Assembly (NCBI GenBank): GCA_040954595.2
Contig: CM082576.2
Location: 3,782,001 to 3,846,000 of the forward strand
Source of the DNA: Balanoglossus misakiensis
Lineage: Eukaryota > Hemichordata
Direction: 5' to 3'
Length of the DNA: 64,000 nt
Notes under the pieces: generated by a model
The model's input: only the letters and a program-made list of their open reading frames with translations
The model's database searches: none
What the model was told of the DNA's origin: nothing
Made by a program: the position numbers and the translations under genes
Part shown: positions 39,106 through 52,400 of the stretch, one piece after another
Layout of the letters: each line of letters starts with the position of its first letter
Position numbering within the stretch: position 1 is the stretch's first letter

Positions 39106-42000
39106 TAGAATAGAATGTTTTGTTTCGTCTTGTCATTTACAAATTCATGCACTTTACAAAGATAAAACGAAAAAATCCCTTTTTTTCTCCTCTAAAATCG
39201 GTGGACACATACAGTATTCACTACTAAAATTGAGTGAAAACGCATCACTTTGATGTAAAAATAGTTATGTTCCTTTTGAGCGGCATTGCACCCTGGTTGA
39301 CAGAGTCAAAGCCTGGATTTTTAGCCCAGGATTCAGCACAGAAAAAAAGATGAAAGTTTCTACATGGTAGTTACCAAGCAACAGCCGCGACTTTCATGGG
39401 AAGAAAAACAAAAAGAGAAACAAAAAGTTGGAAACAATAAAAATTACAATACAAATAATTAATGTGAATATAATATTTCCAATTCTCCTTTTGAAGAAGG
39501 GATTATAAATCTTTTTGTTTCATAAAATCACAGTATTTTTCAAGAACCAGTTTCAAGTAAAGATCGGTTGATTTTTTTTTTACTGCAAGAGCTGTGAGCG
39601 TTAAGATGATCTATAGACACACACACACTATGCCGGCAGCCTCTTTCAGAAGTATATACAGTTTACAAATACTGAGACAAGAAAAAAGATTCAAAGTGGT
39701 GCCCATGTTGTTCTCAAAAAAATACAGAAAACTGGGTACCCATAAAGAAAGACTACAGAACCATCAAGCGGTTTTTGAGTTTCACTACTAAGCAAAGACC
39801 AAAAATCAGACCTGCTTTTTTTTCCTGGAGAGGTAATAGACTGAGTAAACTGTAACGGTTTCCGTCGCAACTGAGTAAAAATAGATACGTCTAAAAACTG
39901 GACAGCTATGCAAATTTATACAGCACTGATAATTTAAGTACAATTTCAGTTACAATCTTCTTTTGAAAACAAAGAAGTGAAAAATCTCTTATGATTAGAG
40001 TTTTTGTGGAAAAAGAGAACGTGAGGTTGAAGGCCGGGGCCAACATGAATAGAAAGCAACCAGCTGTTGTCAAAAGGATGGGCGCATTAGGAAGCTGGGG
40101 GGGTTCCCCGTTTTACTCTGATTACGTCACCTGCAAATTTTGCAATCAAAGGGTAAGAATGGAGCTTGATTAGTAAATAAAACTAAAAAAGGCTTCAAAG
40201 ATTTTGGCAGTTTCTTTTATACATATTAATAATTAGTACACAAGATTGCACTCTTTTGACCCAATATATAAAACGAATTTATCATCTAATATGTCAGTAA
40301 ATAGGAAAAAGAGGAACTCTGGCCGCCTGCCAAAATATATTAATATTTTTTATTTTCTGAGTGACAAAGAAAGACATTTTGTTGCAGCACACTGGTTGTC
40401 GCTGGACACACAGTGACACCTGGGGGATACATGGAGTTGCAATGACAACAGACTGGTTGCTTTCACATAAAAAAAAACAATCTACAGAGAAAAGCGAAAT
40501 CAGATTTACAGTCTTCAGGTTTTTGTTTGAAGATAAATCAGTTCTGCTTGTGTGCCTTTGAGCCTGCTGTGCAATTATAAAATATACTCTGTATTGCTGA
40601 TGAAAGACACTGCGAAGTTTCATCGGGTTCCTCTTTCCAGCGCGTGGCAAGTGGAGATATCGAGTGCAAACACACAGACACCAACTGGACTGGGGGTGAA
40701 AGGTCAAGTGTGACTCTCTCCTTGACGACAAATTGCGGACTTGGATCTTAGCCGGGCGAGTGGGTTAGATCGAGCTCTTGAGGAGAGACAGATCCAAAAG
40801 CAGGAAAAAATCCAACGTTTGTTTTTTTTAAAATCACAACAGACAAAAACTTTCATTACACTGTAAAAATCTAGTACACTAGACCAACTACACGCATAAA
40901 TCTTTACAAGATATCTATCATCAGATCCTCTCCATCCATTTCACACATTCTCTCTCTCTTGCTAAACTAGGGAATCGTGTTTTTTTTCAAAAATGACCCT
41001 GCCTTTAAGTTTTGGCTCCTGCATGTCTGTTGAATATGCCATGCAGTTTTTGTGAAAATTGACAAGTTGGTGTGGAAAGGAACAAATAAGCCACAAGCAA
41101 GTCCTACCGGGAAAACAAAACAAGTTTCTTGGAAGAAAGTTCACCGTCAGAAAACAGATACACAGATTCGGTAGAGCACAAATGGGATACAGACACACAG
41201 AGAGTGCCCAGCCATGCTCTTGGAATTCCTTTGCCTTTTAAACTTGTAAAAAAAAATCCAAGAGCAGGCAACGTCTTCTGTGAAATGGATTCAACCGACA
41301 GACACACGAGAATCGCTATTGCCGACACCAAGCACAACCAAAAGATAAACCCTGCCCCCCTCCAAAGAAGAAAATAGTTTCTCTCTCAAGAAATGACAGC
41401 CTGTACACATACACAGTTTCATATTTCAACCAAAGTGATCGTTAGGTGGGATTCCATTTTTTTTTTTACAAATACAAATTACAGAGCATCCTGGATACTG
41501 GCACTAGATCACAAAAAAATCTACGAATTTGTTTTTGTCATCTTTGGATAAATTAGTTTGACAGGGGTTCCAACACTATTTGAAAGGCTTGCAGCCTCTG
41601 TGACAAGACTACAAGTGAAGTACATTGGTTTTTGTATATCAGTTCCGGGTTTTACACACAACCCGTCATTTCTCTGTATGCTTGAAGCTAACTACAGTTT
41701 ACAGCACGTAGAACCTGTACATGTTGATTTCAATGTTAAAACATCACCCAGCAGTATTGTCGCTGCCCACTTCTCCTAATTAACAAGCGTATCTCACACT
41801 TTCTCCTTTCTTTGTATTTTGGCAGCTTGTAATTTTTTTAATATTTAATAATCTTTTTATATATATATAATATATATCTGATGCTGAGGATTATTATCTA
41901 TTACCCTGATTCAATGTAGCTTTGAATGTAAGACAAAAAAAAAATTAAAATTTAATGAGAACACAGTCTGGGTGTTATTGAATTAATTAAGTCTCTTTGG
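39106..42000 (-). other. Meis: Probable Meis 3' UTR, about 2.9 kb
   Basis: A CpG-poor, AT-rich stretch directly after the Meis stop codon that resembles the Meis introns rather than the intergenic DNA to its left. It carries a TA-rich block at 41855-41880 and several ATTAAA strings. No coding exon was found on either strand. The extent as UTR is inferred from composition and the poly(A) signal. Confidence 0.45.
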
Positions 42001-42329
42001 CTAATTGTGGATATCCATGACAGGATTGTGCGAGTTCATATCAGTTGGATTCATAAGTGACGGTGGACTTTGTGCTGGCTGTAGACTGGTCATTCCTGAC
42101 ATTCCGTGGGGGTGGTGGGTGGGTGTCGGGTGGGCCATCATCATGGCGTGGGGGTGGCCCGGAATCAGCATGGCCTGTGAGTGGACTTGCGGATGGAGTT
42201 GGTGGTGGGACATCTGGGAATGGGAGTACGTCGATCCCCCTCCGCCGCCAGACGTCAGTGACATTGACATTGACATTGGCATCGACTGCGACATCATATC
42301 CGTGCCCGGCATGCCTTGCGTACCTGGAA
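42001..42329 (-). CDS. Meis: Meis terminal coding exon (C-terminal tail)
   Basis: On the - strand, a pyrimidine-rich tract ends CTACACAG. Two bases then complete a Val codon, and 107 codons follow to a TAG stop at 42001. The protein is rich in Met, Ser, His, Pro and Gly, including MSMSMSMSL encoded by a hexamer repeat, a five-Gly run, and HPHAMMMAHPTPTHHPHG. It ends NPVMDIHN. The closing VMDIH string and the Met/His/Pro-rich tail match the C-terminal activation region of vertebrate Meis1/Meis2 proteins (which end VMDIHAQ). The phase agrees with the donor at 44093. No frameshift is seen. An alternative last exon ending in GQWHYM, used by some vertebrate isoforms, was not found in the adjacent introns. 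Confidence 0.95.
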
Positions 42330-44092
42330 CTGTGTAGCCGTGGGGATGCGGAGGGGCCGCGGGTAGAAAAAAAAGAGAAAAGGAACAAGAACACAGAAAG
42401 AAACAGCATTCACAATCAGATAATTCTTTGCAAGAACAAAAAAAATTGATCGAGATTTGAATGTGAACATTGGGGAGAAGGAGGAAAACCTAGCACAGCT
42501 AAAATCAAGACAGATAATTTATCATGAGCTGGTTACCATGACGACAAGAATGCATCCTGACAGCAGGAATATTAAGAGCAATGATTGACAGGTGATGAGG
42601 ACGAGCTAATGTCAGCAGTTCAACAAAGCAAATAATAAGTCATGTATCATTACGACAGACTAATCCATTGCTTTTACTACCCTATGCTTTTATAGTCGTC
42701 CACCTCCGTCTAGTAATATGAGGCTGGCTGCACCGCTTAAACTCTCTCTGGTGTTGTTTCTGGTTATTGACTGACGGCAGTCATGGGGCACGCATCAGGA
42801 CCAACCGCTAGCAATCGGAAACTGAAACACTCATCTGCCTGACGATCAGGAGGAAGACACAGCCTTTGCCTCCATCGCTGCCATTTGTCAATTGCCTCTA
42901 TTAATAACTTTAGCATCACTTAGGCTTCACAATTGTCTGATTTTCAGCATGTAGACCACTGGCTTTGATCTATTCTTGCCCGGGGCCAGATGCATTACAC
43001 TCTGACAGAAATCCTGGGCCGTAAGAGCTGCAATCTAATTTGCTACTGTAATTTCCATTTCTTTAATGGTTGGTCGAACTGTAAAAAAAGTCTTGCTGTA
43101 CAGTCACCCTTGAACTAGGGGAGGTCGCTCGCGTCACCCAAGGTTCAGCGCGAGACCGGCAATTGAGATTGGCAGAAGTCATTTCCCAGGAAAGTGTAGG
43201 GTGCAATGAATTCTCTCTGCTTAATCCATTTCTGTGCAATAATCATTATTGAAGTAAAAACCCCTCAAGAGCTGTGTCCTTTTTTTTCCAGAGTCATAAT
43301 ACAGTGTTATGACTGCGGGGCATTCTAAACCTTTAAGGTACTTGTGTATCGGGTTGGGCCTTCTATGAAACAACGCTAAAAGCAGGTATGATTTGAAAAC
43401 TGCATTAAAAAGGACAATCTGAATGTTACAATGACCCTCAAAATGGAAATCATGGTTTTTCTCCCCTGTAAGGACAAAGTGCATACCAGAAGGCTACCCT
43501 AACCTAAATTAAGTACATCACATCGCAATGCAGGCGTTACTTGGCAAGTAACATCTATCTGATCATTCATGACGTTTGCGCCAATCTCCTTTGGATTTTT
43601 CCCTGTCTAGGTGGACATGTGCACCATTTTGCAGTGCATGATGGTGCAAATGTCACACCTCATCTGTCGGATGGGAACACCATATTTTCTCTTATGTTTT
43701 GTTTTGTTTTCAACATCTTTTTGCTCTGTCCTTTCAACACACATATTACTCACCAAAATCAACCGGCACCACCAGAGGCTTTAGTGAACAGAAAGATTAA
43801 ATGTATGAATGTTACCGGATAAAGCCCATTACAATAAGCAATTATGACTTTTCTATTTGGCTTCTTGGTTTTATTTTTTTAAACATGTCTACATAAACCC
43901 AATTTTTAAATACATTATACAACTACATGGCAGCAGGGTGAGGCAATATGTTAGCGCTGAATAGGGCTTACAATTATCATGATTATTTGAAAACCCAGAG
44001 AGCATGGGAATATACTGATGCATGGGATATATATATAACAGAGTGAGAAGTCTTAGGAACCTTTTAATAAAGTTGATTGTCACAAGCATTAC
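42330..44092 (-). other. Meis intron, 1.8 kb
   Basis: A phase 1 intron from GTAATG to CTACACAG on the - strand. No alternative coding exon was recognised. Confidence 0.85.
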
Positions 44093-44191
44093 CAGGTGGC
44101 CGTAAATGCATAGGTGGTTGCTGGGGCTCCATCATGTAACCACCCAGACCTTGGTTATCTGGACTGTATGCCGGCGCGCCTGCTGCACCCA
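44093..44191 (-). CDS. Meis: Meis exon between homeodomain and tail
   Basis: A 99-base exon, acceptor CCCCCTCTGTAG and donor CTG|GTAATG. Two bases complete Val, then GAAGAPAYSPDNQGLGGYMM and EPQQPPMHLRPP follow, with one base of a last codon. The A-YSPDNQ-GGYMM...M-LRP pattern aligns with the vertebrate Meis2 segment [20 protein letters not shown]...MGIRP just after the homeodomain. The exon length is a multiple of three, so it could be skipped in frame, though nothing seen proves that it is. Confidence 0.93.
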
Positions 44192-46304
44192 CTACAGAGG
44201 GGGAAAAAAGCAGAAAAAAAGAGAAAAAAAGGAGACAAAAATTACATAAAAAAGAAAAAAGAAAACGGTCATTGTGTTTAGGGATTAGTCAAGTGAACAG
44301 ACAATTGGCCAATCGGAAGAAGAAACTTGTTTCTCATCATTTTACTGTCAAATCTGACAGTGTGGTTCACTCAATGAAAACACAAAACATCCGGAATGTA
44401 GTATGTTTTCATATTACGATAAGATATCTGAACCAAGCCAGGTGGGACCAGTCGATATGACAGGGGATGTGAAATATCCCTTGTGAGAAACAAATGACTT
44501 CATGTTTTTGGCCATACATGCAGAGATATCACATACATCTATTTAGACACACATACACATACACAAACTTTCACCTGTTCATGCACACTTATTAAGTGCA
44601 GTTTAATACAATGAGAAAACCAGCAATTCATTACAAGGCAGAAACACACAGTATACCATTAAAGACAAACCCTTGGGCTACAATATACAGCGTAACCCAG
44701 ACAGTCAAGGAATACTGCCGAGTTAATATAACATTGCAGCTTATTGACACTCATGGTTAGTAATTACTGGGGGAGCCCAATATCCTGTCCGTATTGCTAG
44801 CTATTTTCAAAGCCTAGGTCACTCTTTCAGATCGGCTCAATGCTGATTTATTTTCACGCTCCTAGCTATGATATGGAGCTCATGGTAATTTCATTTCTTC
44901 GATTAACTCTCTCGGCCGACTTGTTATTTTCATGGATATGCTCGCATTCATAACAGGAAGTAATTTTATGGCTAGCATGCCAGGCCAATGAGAGAAAAAA
45001 AAAGTGAAATTTTTCAATTTTGCAGATAGCCTACAATTTACGAGTTTTAACGCTTCAGCAGCGCCCTCTTGTATATGCAACCATCTGACCTAAAGCCAAA
45101 CGGGGAGAAAACAGAGAAACCTCATTTGCATGAAAAAATCATTAATCTTCATGTGACAGTCGATGTTGTTGTGAGCTGTGATGTGGAAAGCTCCAAATAG
45201 TCTAAACTCTAACGGGTAGGTTGGCTGGAAATACAACACCGCGCCATGTCAGCCGTTCAATTTGCTCTTCTGAGTGAGAAACTTGCCAAATGCTCTGTCC
45301 GCGAAAAAAAAAATGAGATGGAATATAAAATAACCTTGATTATTATTCTGAGCGAGTGTAGGCACGAAATGTATGGTGATAATACCCTATTGGTCTGACT
45401 GGAACCTAACTAAATAGATGTTATTATACCCTAATAAATTGCAGTGGTCTTTAATTCACATACATCTAGAAGGTATTCCAAGTTAAGGTGTCACAAGGGA
45501 GGTCAAAAGCCACTCGGTTCCCCAGTTGATTCCCTTTGCAAATGATATAGGCTATGTTTGTTCTGAGGGCATTTGTTGCTCTGCGGGGTCACTTTCATCT
45601 TGACTAAATTAAAGAAAATGTATCTTATCATTGATGTTTCTCTGTTAAATTGTTAATGTCCTTGTTAATAATGCCGGATCTGGTATTGAATATTTCATAT
45701 ACACGTCCTTTGTTTGCAGGTATGTCTTTAATCGTACATGTGCAAATGCATTTCCACTCGAATTCTGTTGGTGCTCCCCACAGTAATTCTCTATTCTCAT
45801 ACAGAACACAAAATCCATCACGACAAAGCACTAACGGGTCTAAGGCAGCAATTTTTTTTTTTTTTATTTTATGAAAGCGTACTTGTCTCAGTGGGTTTAT
45901 TTAACCTTAGCCCTCAAACATAATGCCTAAACACAAAGACACACAGAACCAAACACATCATCATATCAGCAGTGAGACACAGTTAGTCACGATTAGAAAA
46001 TTATGCACAAATATACAGCCCAAGGAGTCAGCGCCAGGCTCATCAGAATCCCACAGCCTGGTACCATGATGTCAAAAATTCACCCAAAAATAAATTGTCA
46101 AAAATGCGAGCTAAAAAAATAAATCAAGTCATTTTGCGTAGTGAAAGACGAAAGGCAAAGGAGATCGAAATTCTCATTCCACTAAAAAAGGAAATCGTGA
46201 AATATGGATGGTAAAAAATGATGCCTAAACTTCTAATGTCCCCCCCTAGAAATCTGGGGGTAGCACTACTATGATTGGAGCGAAGAATCAACAGTCCAAC
46301 GTAC
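44192..46304 (-). other. Meis intron, 2.1 kb
   Basis: A phase 1 intron, donor GTACGT and acceptor CTCTGTAG on the - strand. No exon recognised inside. A T-run lies near 45852. Confidence 0.85.
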
Positions 46305-46444
46305 CAGGTGAGGGACCCCCAGGTGACTGACTAGATGATGACTTACGCCTCCTTGACTTGAAAACAGTTACTACAGGAGACTTGCCTGCACGATTTGACT
46401 GGTCGATCATAGGCTGAACTATACGCCTCCGTGCATTGATAAAC
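46305..46444 (-). CDS. Meis: Meis exon with homeodomain helix 3 and a basic insert
   Basis: A 140-base exon after TTTGCAG. Its first base completes the homeodomain Trp, then FINARRRIVQPMIDQSNRA follows, identical to vertebrate Meis as I know it. This is recognition helix 3 with the TALE-type Ile at the position usual for Meis. The exon continues for 27 codons, GKSPVVTVFKSRRRKSSSSQ and SPGGPSP, before the donor CTG|GTACGT. The insert is basic and Ser-rich. Inside the exon, right after NRA, lies CAG|GCAAGT, a consensus GC-type donor in the same phase. Its use would drop the insert and give NRAV-GAAGAPAYSPD, like vertebrate NRAVSQG-PY-PDG. Both outcomes keep the reading frame. Confidence 0.97.
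46380..46387 (-). promoter_or_regulatory. Meis: Candidate internal GC-AG splice donor in Meis
   Basis: On the - strand the sequence is AG|GCAAGT, with the exon ending at 46386. It matches the tight consensus typical of GC donors. The segment to the regular donor (46305-46385) is 81 bases, exactly 27 codons, and the phase is identical. Confidence 0.6.
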
Positions 46445-49400
46445 CTGCAAAGAAGCGAATTTCTACAAATCAGCCAACATTATGATATGATAATGCAAAT
46501 GGAATTTTTAACGAAAAATTTAAGATGCAATTCTGTAAACAAGATGCTGAACTTGGTCAAGAATTAATACTGGTGGGCAACCTGAAAACTCTATTCGGAA
46601 AAGAATGCATAAAGCATTCAGGTCGTAAAAAAGGCAAACTTTAGTATGCACACACATTACAACACAGATTCATATTTTTATATGCAGCCCTAGTGACTGC
46701 AGTGGAAAAGTAAAAACCAGTGAGATAAAAAAAATACTGTAAATCATTGTTGACAATAAAAAACATACTAAAACAATAAAAAGCCAATATTTGATATTTA
46801 TTCTTGAAAAGCAGAACAATCAAGTTAGTTTCCTAAGACTTGATGTGATGGCATACTTGGCAACATTAAAGTAATCATAATCATTGATATTATCACATAA
46901 TGTGGTTTGAAAGATAACAAGATCCCCAATTTCTGGAATTCTTAACATTCCCAATGTCAATAATGGCATTATTGCAGAAATATACTATTTTTAATACAGG
47001 GATGTGATTATTGAAGCTTTTATTGACTGTTTTCTATTTTTCGTTTTTTACTCCACAATTGTTTTGACCTGCTGTTGTTTTTATTTTAGTTTTACCTTTT
47101 TTGCAGGGGTTTGTGACGGTCATTGAGTCATACAGCACAGGTTGGGGCCACATCTGTGAAATGTTCAACAGCAGAAGACCCGCTTTGACCTGACCAGCTA
47201 AGGTAATTTATTACACACACAGCAAATATTGCATAATTTAATTATGACATCTCACCAGGCTGATCAGAATGTAAATAAAATATCACTGTTTGTTCAGTAT
47301 TTCATTCCTCAGGTGAAAGGCATTATTATTTAAAAGCATTTTGGCAACTTGCCAATGTGGTTTTTTCTTTCTTTTACACCTAGCAAGGCTTAGCGTCTTG
47401 AACTCAGACAAAATGACTGACAGCGGATGGCGCAAACAAAGGAAAAGTTTTTAAAACTTTGCTGTGAACAAATACAGCGATTCCTGCGGGGTTTTGTATT
47501 ATGGCACCTTCTGCCTAGATCTGTTTTATTATTAATAATATGTGGTATTTCTCTTTGTGGTGTTGTCCTTTGTCCAGGTAATATCCCTCCATGTGTGTTT
47601 CACGGTTTTCTGGCAGCACACATGTGCCGTATGTTAATAGCGCGGAGACGGACAAGCTGACGATAGCTGGATGACCTCTAGCCATAGAAGGTTGTGAATG
47701 TACACAAACTGAATCCAAAAAATGTGCCCCTGGCCTCCCCGTAGCAGCATGCAGTGCTTGCCATCAGTGCATGCATCGGGTCTCAAGTGTAATATACGTA
47801 TACGCATGCACGCGATTGTGTGCTGCGTGCACCCACGTGTCCATTTTTTCCCTCCATGAGTGGGAGGGGTGGGTGTTTTTGAAGCGGCTGACTTTGTAGA
47901 AAGTTGCAATTTCATCCCGCCGGGGGAAAAATGAGATCAAAAGTGGAGGCAGCCTGGCTCCATCAAAAGCCCAGTGTTTTTCTTAATCTGCGTACAGTGT
48001 TTGGCCAATTTATGATTAATGGGGTAAGCATGCTTTTTTTGGCGCCACGGTATCCCGAGCTTTGCCGCTAATCCCATACGACTCCCAGTGGCACACCCCT
48101 TGTGTTTCATAGACGGAGAAAGAGGGGGGGGGGAGGAGGAGACAGAGGCCAGGCTGGCATCTCAAAGCCACTAAAAGACACAGAGGCAAGGCCAAATGGA
48201 AACAAACTGTTGTGCTTTGAACTACTTTGCCGTCTTATACAAAGATTTTGACTTCCAGGCAGCAGACTTCCAGCCCCATTCTACTTGTATATGCTTGAAT
48301 AAACCATAAAGGATTTGGCACAAAGTCGTCTAAACCCCCACACAGCACAAAGACTGAATTTCACAAACTATTCCCCTAAGGCTATGTCTCTGAACATAAT
48401 CAAGCAAATTGGCGCTTTGTCATTCGGCCCTATTCCCGGCTAGAATTTCATCCAACATGCCAATAACAGGTGGAAACAGAGAACTCTATCAACTGCGGGA
48501 TAATACAACCACTCTTGAGATTGCCAAAAACGCTCTCAAAACCTTCAAGTGGATGAATATAATGCTCGGAAAAAACCCTTGTAAACCAAAAAGTAGTCTG
48601 TTTTTTGTGTGTGTGTGCGCGCGGGGGCTCTTCCCGATATAAAGCTGACGATACAGTTACTTCATCAAAAATAAACAGCAAATAAAGCTCCCAGTCAACT
48701 GCCCCCCAAATCATTCTGAAAAGTTAAACGGCAGAAAACGCTGTGCCTCCAGACTGTCGCTAACATTCAGCGTTGATGAGGCGGACACAAGCCAAAATGA
48801 CAGACAAATTATGAAATGGAAAATGAGCCGTTTGTATGGAAGACAATAATCGGAGCTCGGGTGTACAGCCCAAATGCATAGAACAATGATAGTAGCAATC
48901 AGTCTGGGTCCAACATGGCGGATAAGTGCCTGCCCGGTCGAATTTTGCACTTTTTCGGGGGGCCATGGCTGAAAGCCAGCATTTTCTGCTTCTCTTACTG
49001 CATTGTTTGTGTAGGCTCTAAAATGGTTCATTTGACTCATGTATGCACTGCCAGTGTAGATTTATGGTCTGCTTCTACATAATCAGGACTAATAGAAAAA
49101 TGGAGGATGGCTTTAGCTAAGGGAATTAGAGCTAATCTCCAATGATGGCATTAAATCAGAGTACAGTATGCGGGTGAGGGTCAGTGCAAATCCCAGAGTG
49201 AGACCAATGCTTTTTATGCAATACTGGTTAGTTTCCTAGGATGTTTTTGGCGGAGGCTGCAGTGGCCATGGGAGAATTGCCATTAATATACTATTTCGAG
49301 CTGGAAAATAGGCAAGTAAACTTCATCAGCCGAGCAATTTAACTAGCATAAGTAATGGGGAGAGTGCACTTACTCTCACTTAGGCCTCTACCACAATCGT

Positions 49401-49446
49401 ATATTATGTGCAGCTTGGCTGTAGACTTTTTGCCTGTACTGTGCGT

Positions 49447-49478
49447 ACACACATACACACACACTCTCTCTCTCTCTC
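49447..49478. repeat. (CA)n(TC)n dinucleotide repeat
   Basis: Imperfect CA repeat passing into seven to eight TC units, within the 12 kb Meis intron. Confidence 0.85.
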
Positions 49479-52400
49479 ATACGCACACAGACTCGACCAA
49501 AAAAAAACCCAACTGAGTAAAGTTCTCACTACATTAAAAGCATGGCCAAAAGGCAAACACACACATAATGGAAACAGAAAAGAAAGGTTCTGGCAAAGAT
49601 TAATTAAATTATGCACATATGAAAATATATATAAAAACACAGGTGTACAAAAGAATCGGATTGAATTCATATGGCCGTTAATTTCAGTCCCTGTTGTTAG
49701 CCAGCGAAAGGTGTCAATTTTAATTTGCTTTTTATTGGCTTCTGGGCACAGTGTCTGTGTTAATTTTGCTCGACATGCTGTGCAAACAGTTATAAGAATT
49801 ATGTCAGAACTGGTAATGATTTTCGATCAAATGAAAACACTAGCTGTCAAAACAGGCAGTAAGATGTGTCAGTATGCGCCGTAGATAATCAACACAAATC
49901 CTTAAAAGGGTTACTTCTGTCATGGCTGCGGGCAACAAACCGTCTCTTCCGAGCCTTTCACTTCCAAAATTACAAGAGTCTTTTAATTACGCGCACACCC
50001 TTGCCGACTTAAAGCTTATAATTTGTACATTAAGCATAAAAAACATCCCACAGTCCTTCGGTGACAACAACTTGCAATTGTCTTGACAGAAAGTAGAAAT
50101 TTAGCATATGAAAGAAGCAGCCAGGCTTGAGTCAGTCAGTGCAGAATCTTCCATTATCCTCGTGTTAAATTAATTAAATTGGTGGAAAAAAGCGAGCAAC
50201 AGAAATGAAATGGCTTGGGAGTGAGGGAGTACACTGCTTGATGGCCAAAATGCCAGGTGTAAAGGTCCAAATCCCAGATGCACACGTCATGGCAACAACA
50301 CTGGGGCTGCAGCAACTTGGATGGGCAAAAAGTTGGAAAAGTTTCAAACAATGAACACACCTGTCTTTCACGCTGCAAGGAATACCAATTTCACACAGAA
50401 GTGTGCAGACTGGTCCATAAGCAAGAAATCAAGTACTCTACAAAATACGGGATTTGGACAACTTACAAGGAAATGATTTTGCGCAGTTTTGCACTTAAAG
50501 AAAGTATTTTCCCAAAGCAGATCACGTTCATATACATGAACACACACAAAAACATATTTCTGAATCTTTCCTTTCACTTTTTCTTTAAAAAAAAGTGTCT
50601 AATCCACCAGGCGTCCATTAAAATATAACTTTAGTACAAGGACAAAAAAATCCCCCTAAGCAGATGTAAAATATCAAGCTTTCCACTCAATTTTCTAGTC
50701 AAGTGAAATGAGAATATTAAAGTTCTACCAAAGTGTAGCCATTAGCGGAGCAAGTCGTGTAGCCAATGCTTTTATCTCCCAGTGTAGGGGTATAACCTCA
50801 ATTAGTGCAGAACATCTTGGCTTTTTGCTGAGAGTACTAAGTTGTGGTTTTAATATCAACATCATAAATTACACGGCAAGTCGAAGTCTGCGCCTTAATC
50901 CTATCTCTATCAATTCAATTTTGATGAAAAAGATATACAGTGAACAAAAAAACCAATAAAACTCTGTATACGTGTAATGGATGGTATCGAACCTTGCCTA
51001 AACGTAATAGCCGATTTTTCCCCATTCAAAACATCAATGACTTTTACAATAAAAAATTTGATAGTAATTGAAAGTCCCTCGCATTATGCGGACAGTTGGT
51101 GATTAATTTTCCTTTCCTTTCAGACACACAGAGCCTACTCAAGTACTCCGAAATTAAAACTCAAATTTTCCATCATCGTTTTTTTGTCAACATAAATTCC
51201 CAGGAAATTTTCCAGTCTTTGCTGAGTGACGTCAATTACTCTCTCATTGGGCCTGGTATTTCTCTCCAAATTGCCATTTTTCATCTCTATAATTTTCATA
51301 ATCTAACCACAATAAACCCCTGGATTTCTAGAACTAATGTTTAAATGTACACCGTTGGAAAAAGGAGAGGGGGGCCTGATGGTCTTTCTTTCATTCGTTC
51401 TTTGCGATAGGGGGTAGAAACACCGCGAGCAAGGGATTATTTCCAATCTTCCTCTCGGGTTATTAAAGCCACTGACCGAAGCCCGTGTCACACACAAAAA
51501 GACACCAGTAAAATATTGATGACCAGAAGCCGGCAATTCATTTGATTGAATCTCATCTCTCCTCAGAAATTAAAGTTGGCACTCAAACTTCTGTTTATGT
51601 TTTTTGCAATTTTGAAAATGCCGTCCAATGGCAATTGGTCAAAGACAGGGTTTGTCACCCTGTCAATCACCCAGAGAAAGCGTGATGGAAGTGTCGATCA
51701 TGTCGGCCGACTCTGGAAGGAAGGGCAAGAATATCCCCTGGTGTTGGCTTAGTGACTAGAAATTCATAAAATCAACGCATATTAGAGAGAGAAATAACAG
51801 AACGGTGATAAATGGGGCTAGAAAATAAGTATGAAAAACAGTTAAAAGTGATAAAACTATTAGACAATCCAACAATAAAAAAAATGTCCATTACAATATT
51901 ATCATACATTTATGAAGGATTATAGGCATCTCTGGGTTTCCATCCTCATTTATGATTTCATTGATAACACAGCTATGGGAACTTTGACCTTGATGAGGTC
52001 GTTGCCATGACAGCCATCACATGTGGTTGAAAACCACTCTATATTGTGCAAGTGTGCTTCCACACAAACGAGAATTTTGCATCAGCGTCTTTTTGATGAT
52101 TGAGCAATGTGACACAAGCTCCAGTCGACAGTTTCCAAAGAGATTCTTTCATTCTTCCTGTGTTTTTTCCCCAATGCTGATGAGATGTAATTAAGTGAAC
52201 TGATGGAGCGTTTGAGTTTCTGACGAAAGGGTGCCATTGTTTTGGATCTGCATCCAGCTGTTGAGCGGACAGAGGTTGCTGGGAATGCATGTTTGATTTG
52301 AGAAAACTTTCAGGAGAAAAAAAAAACTGTTGCTAAGTAGAGTCAGATAATGGCACAGGAATTACAACTGTGAGGGAGTAAAAATTCATTCAGGTGACAT

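Noticed and set aside
42057-42449. 130-codon + strand and 122-codon - strand frames around the last Meis exon
   Set aside because: Alternate-frame shadows of the GC-rich Meis tail exon.
42330-46304. Alternative Meis exon ending in GQWHYM
   Set aside because: I looked for it in the two last introns on the - strand by eye and found no matching codons. It may be absent or too diverged to see.
49408-49884. 158-codon + strand open frame in the Meis intron
   Set aside because: It begins in a CA/CT repeat and shows no domain or conservation clue.
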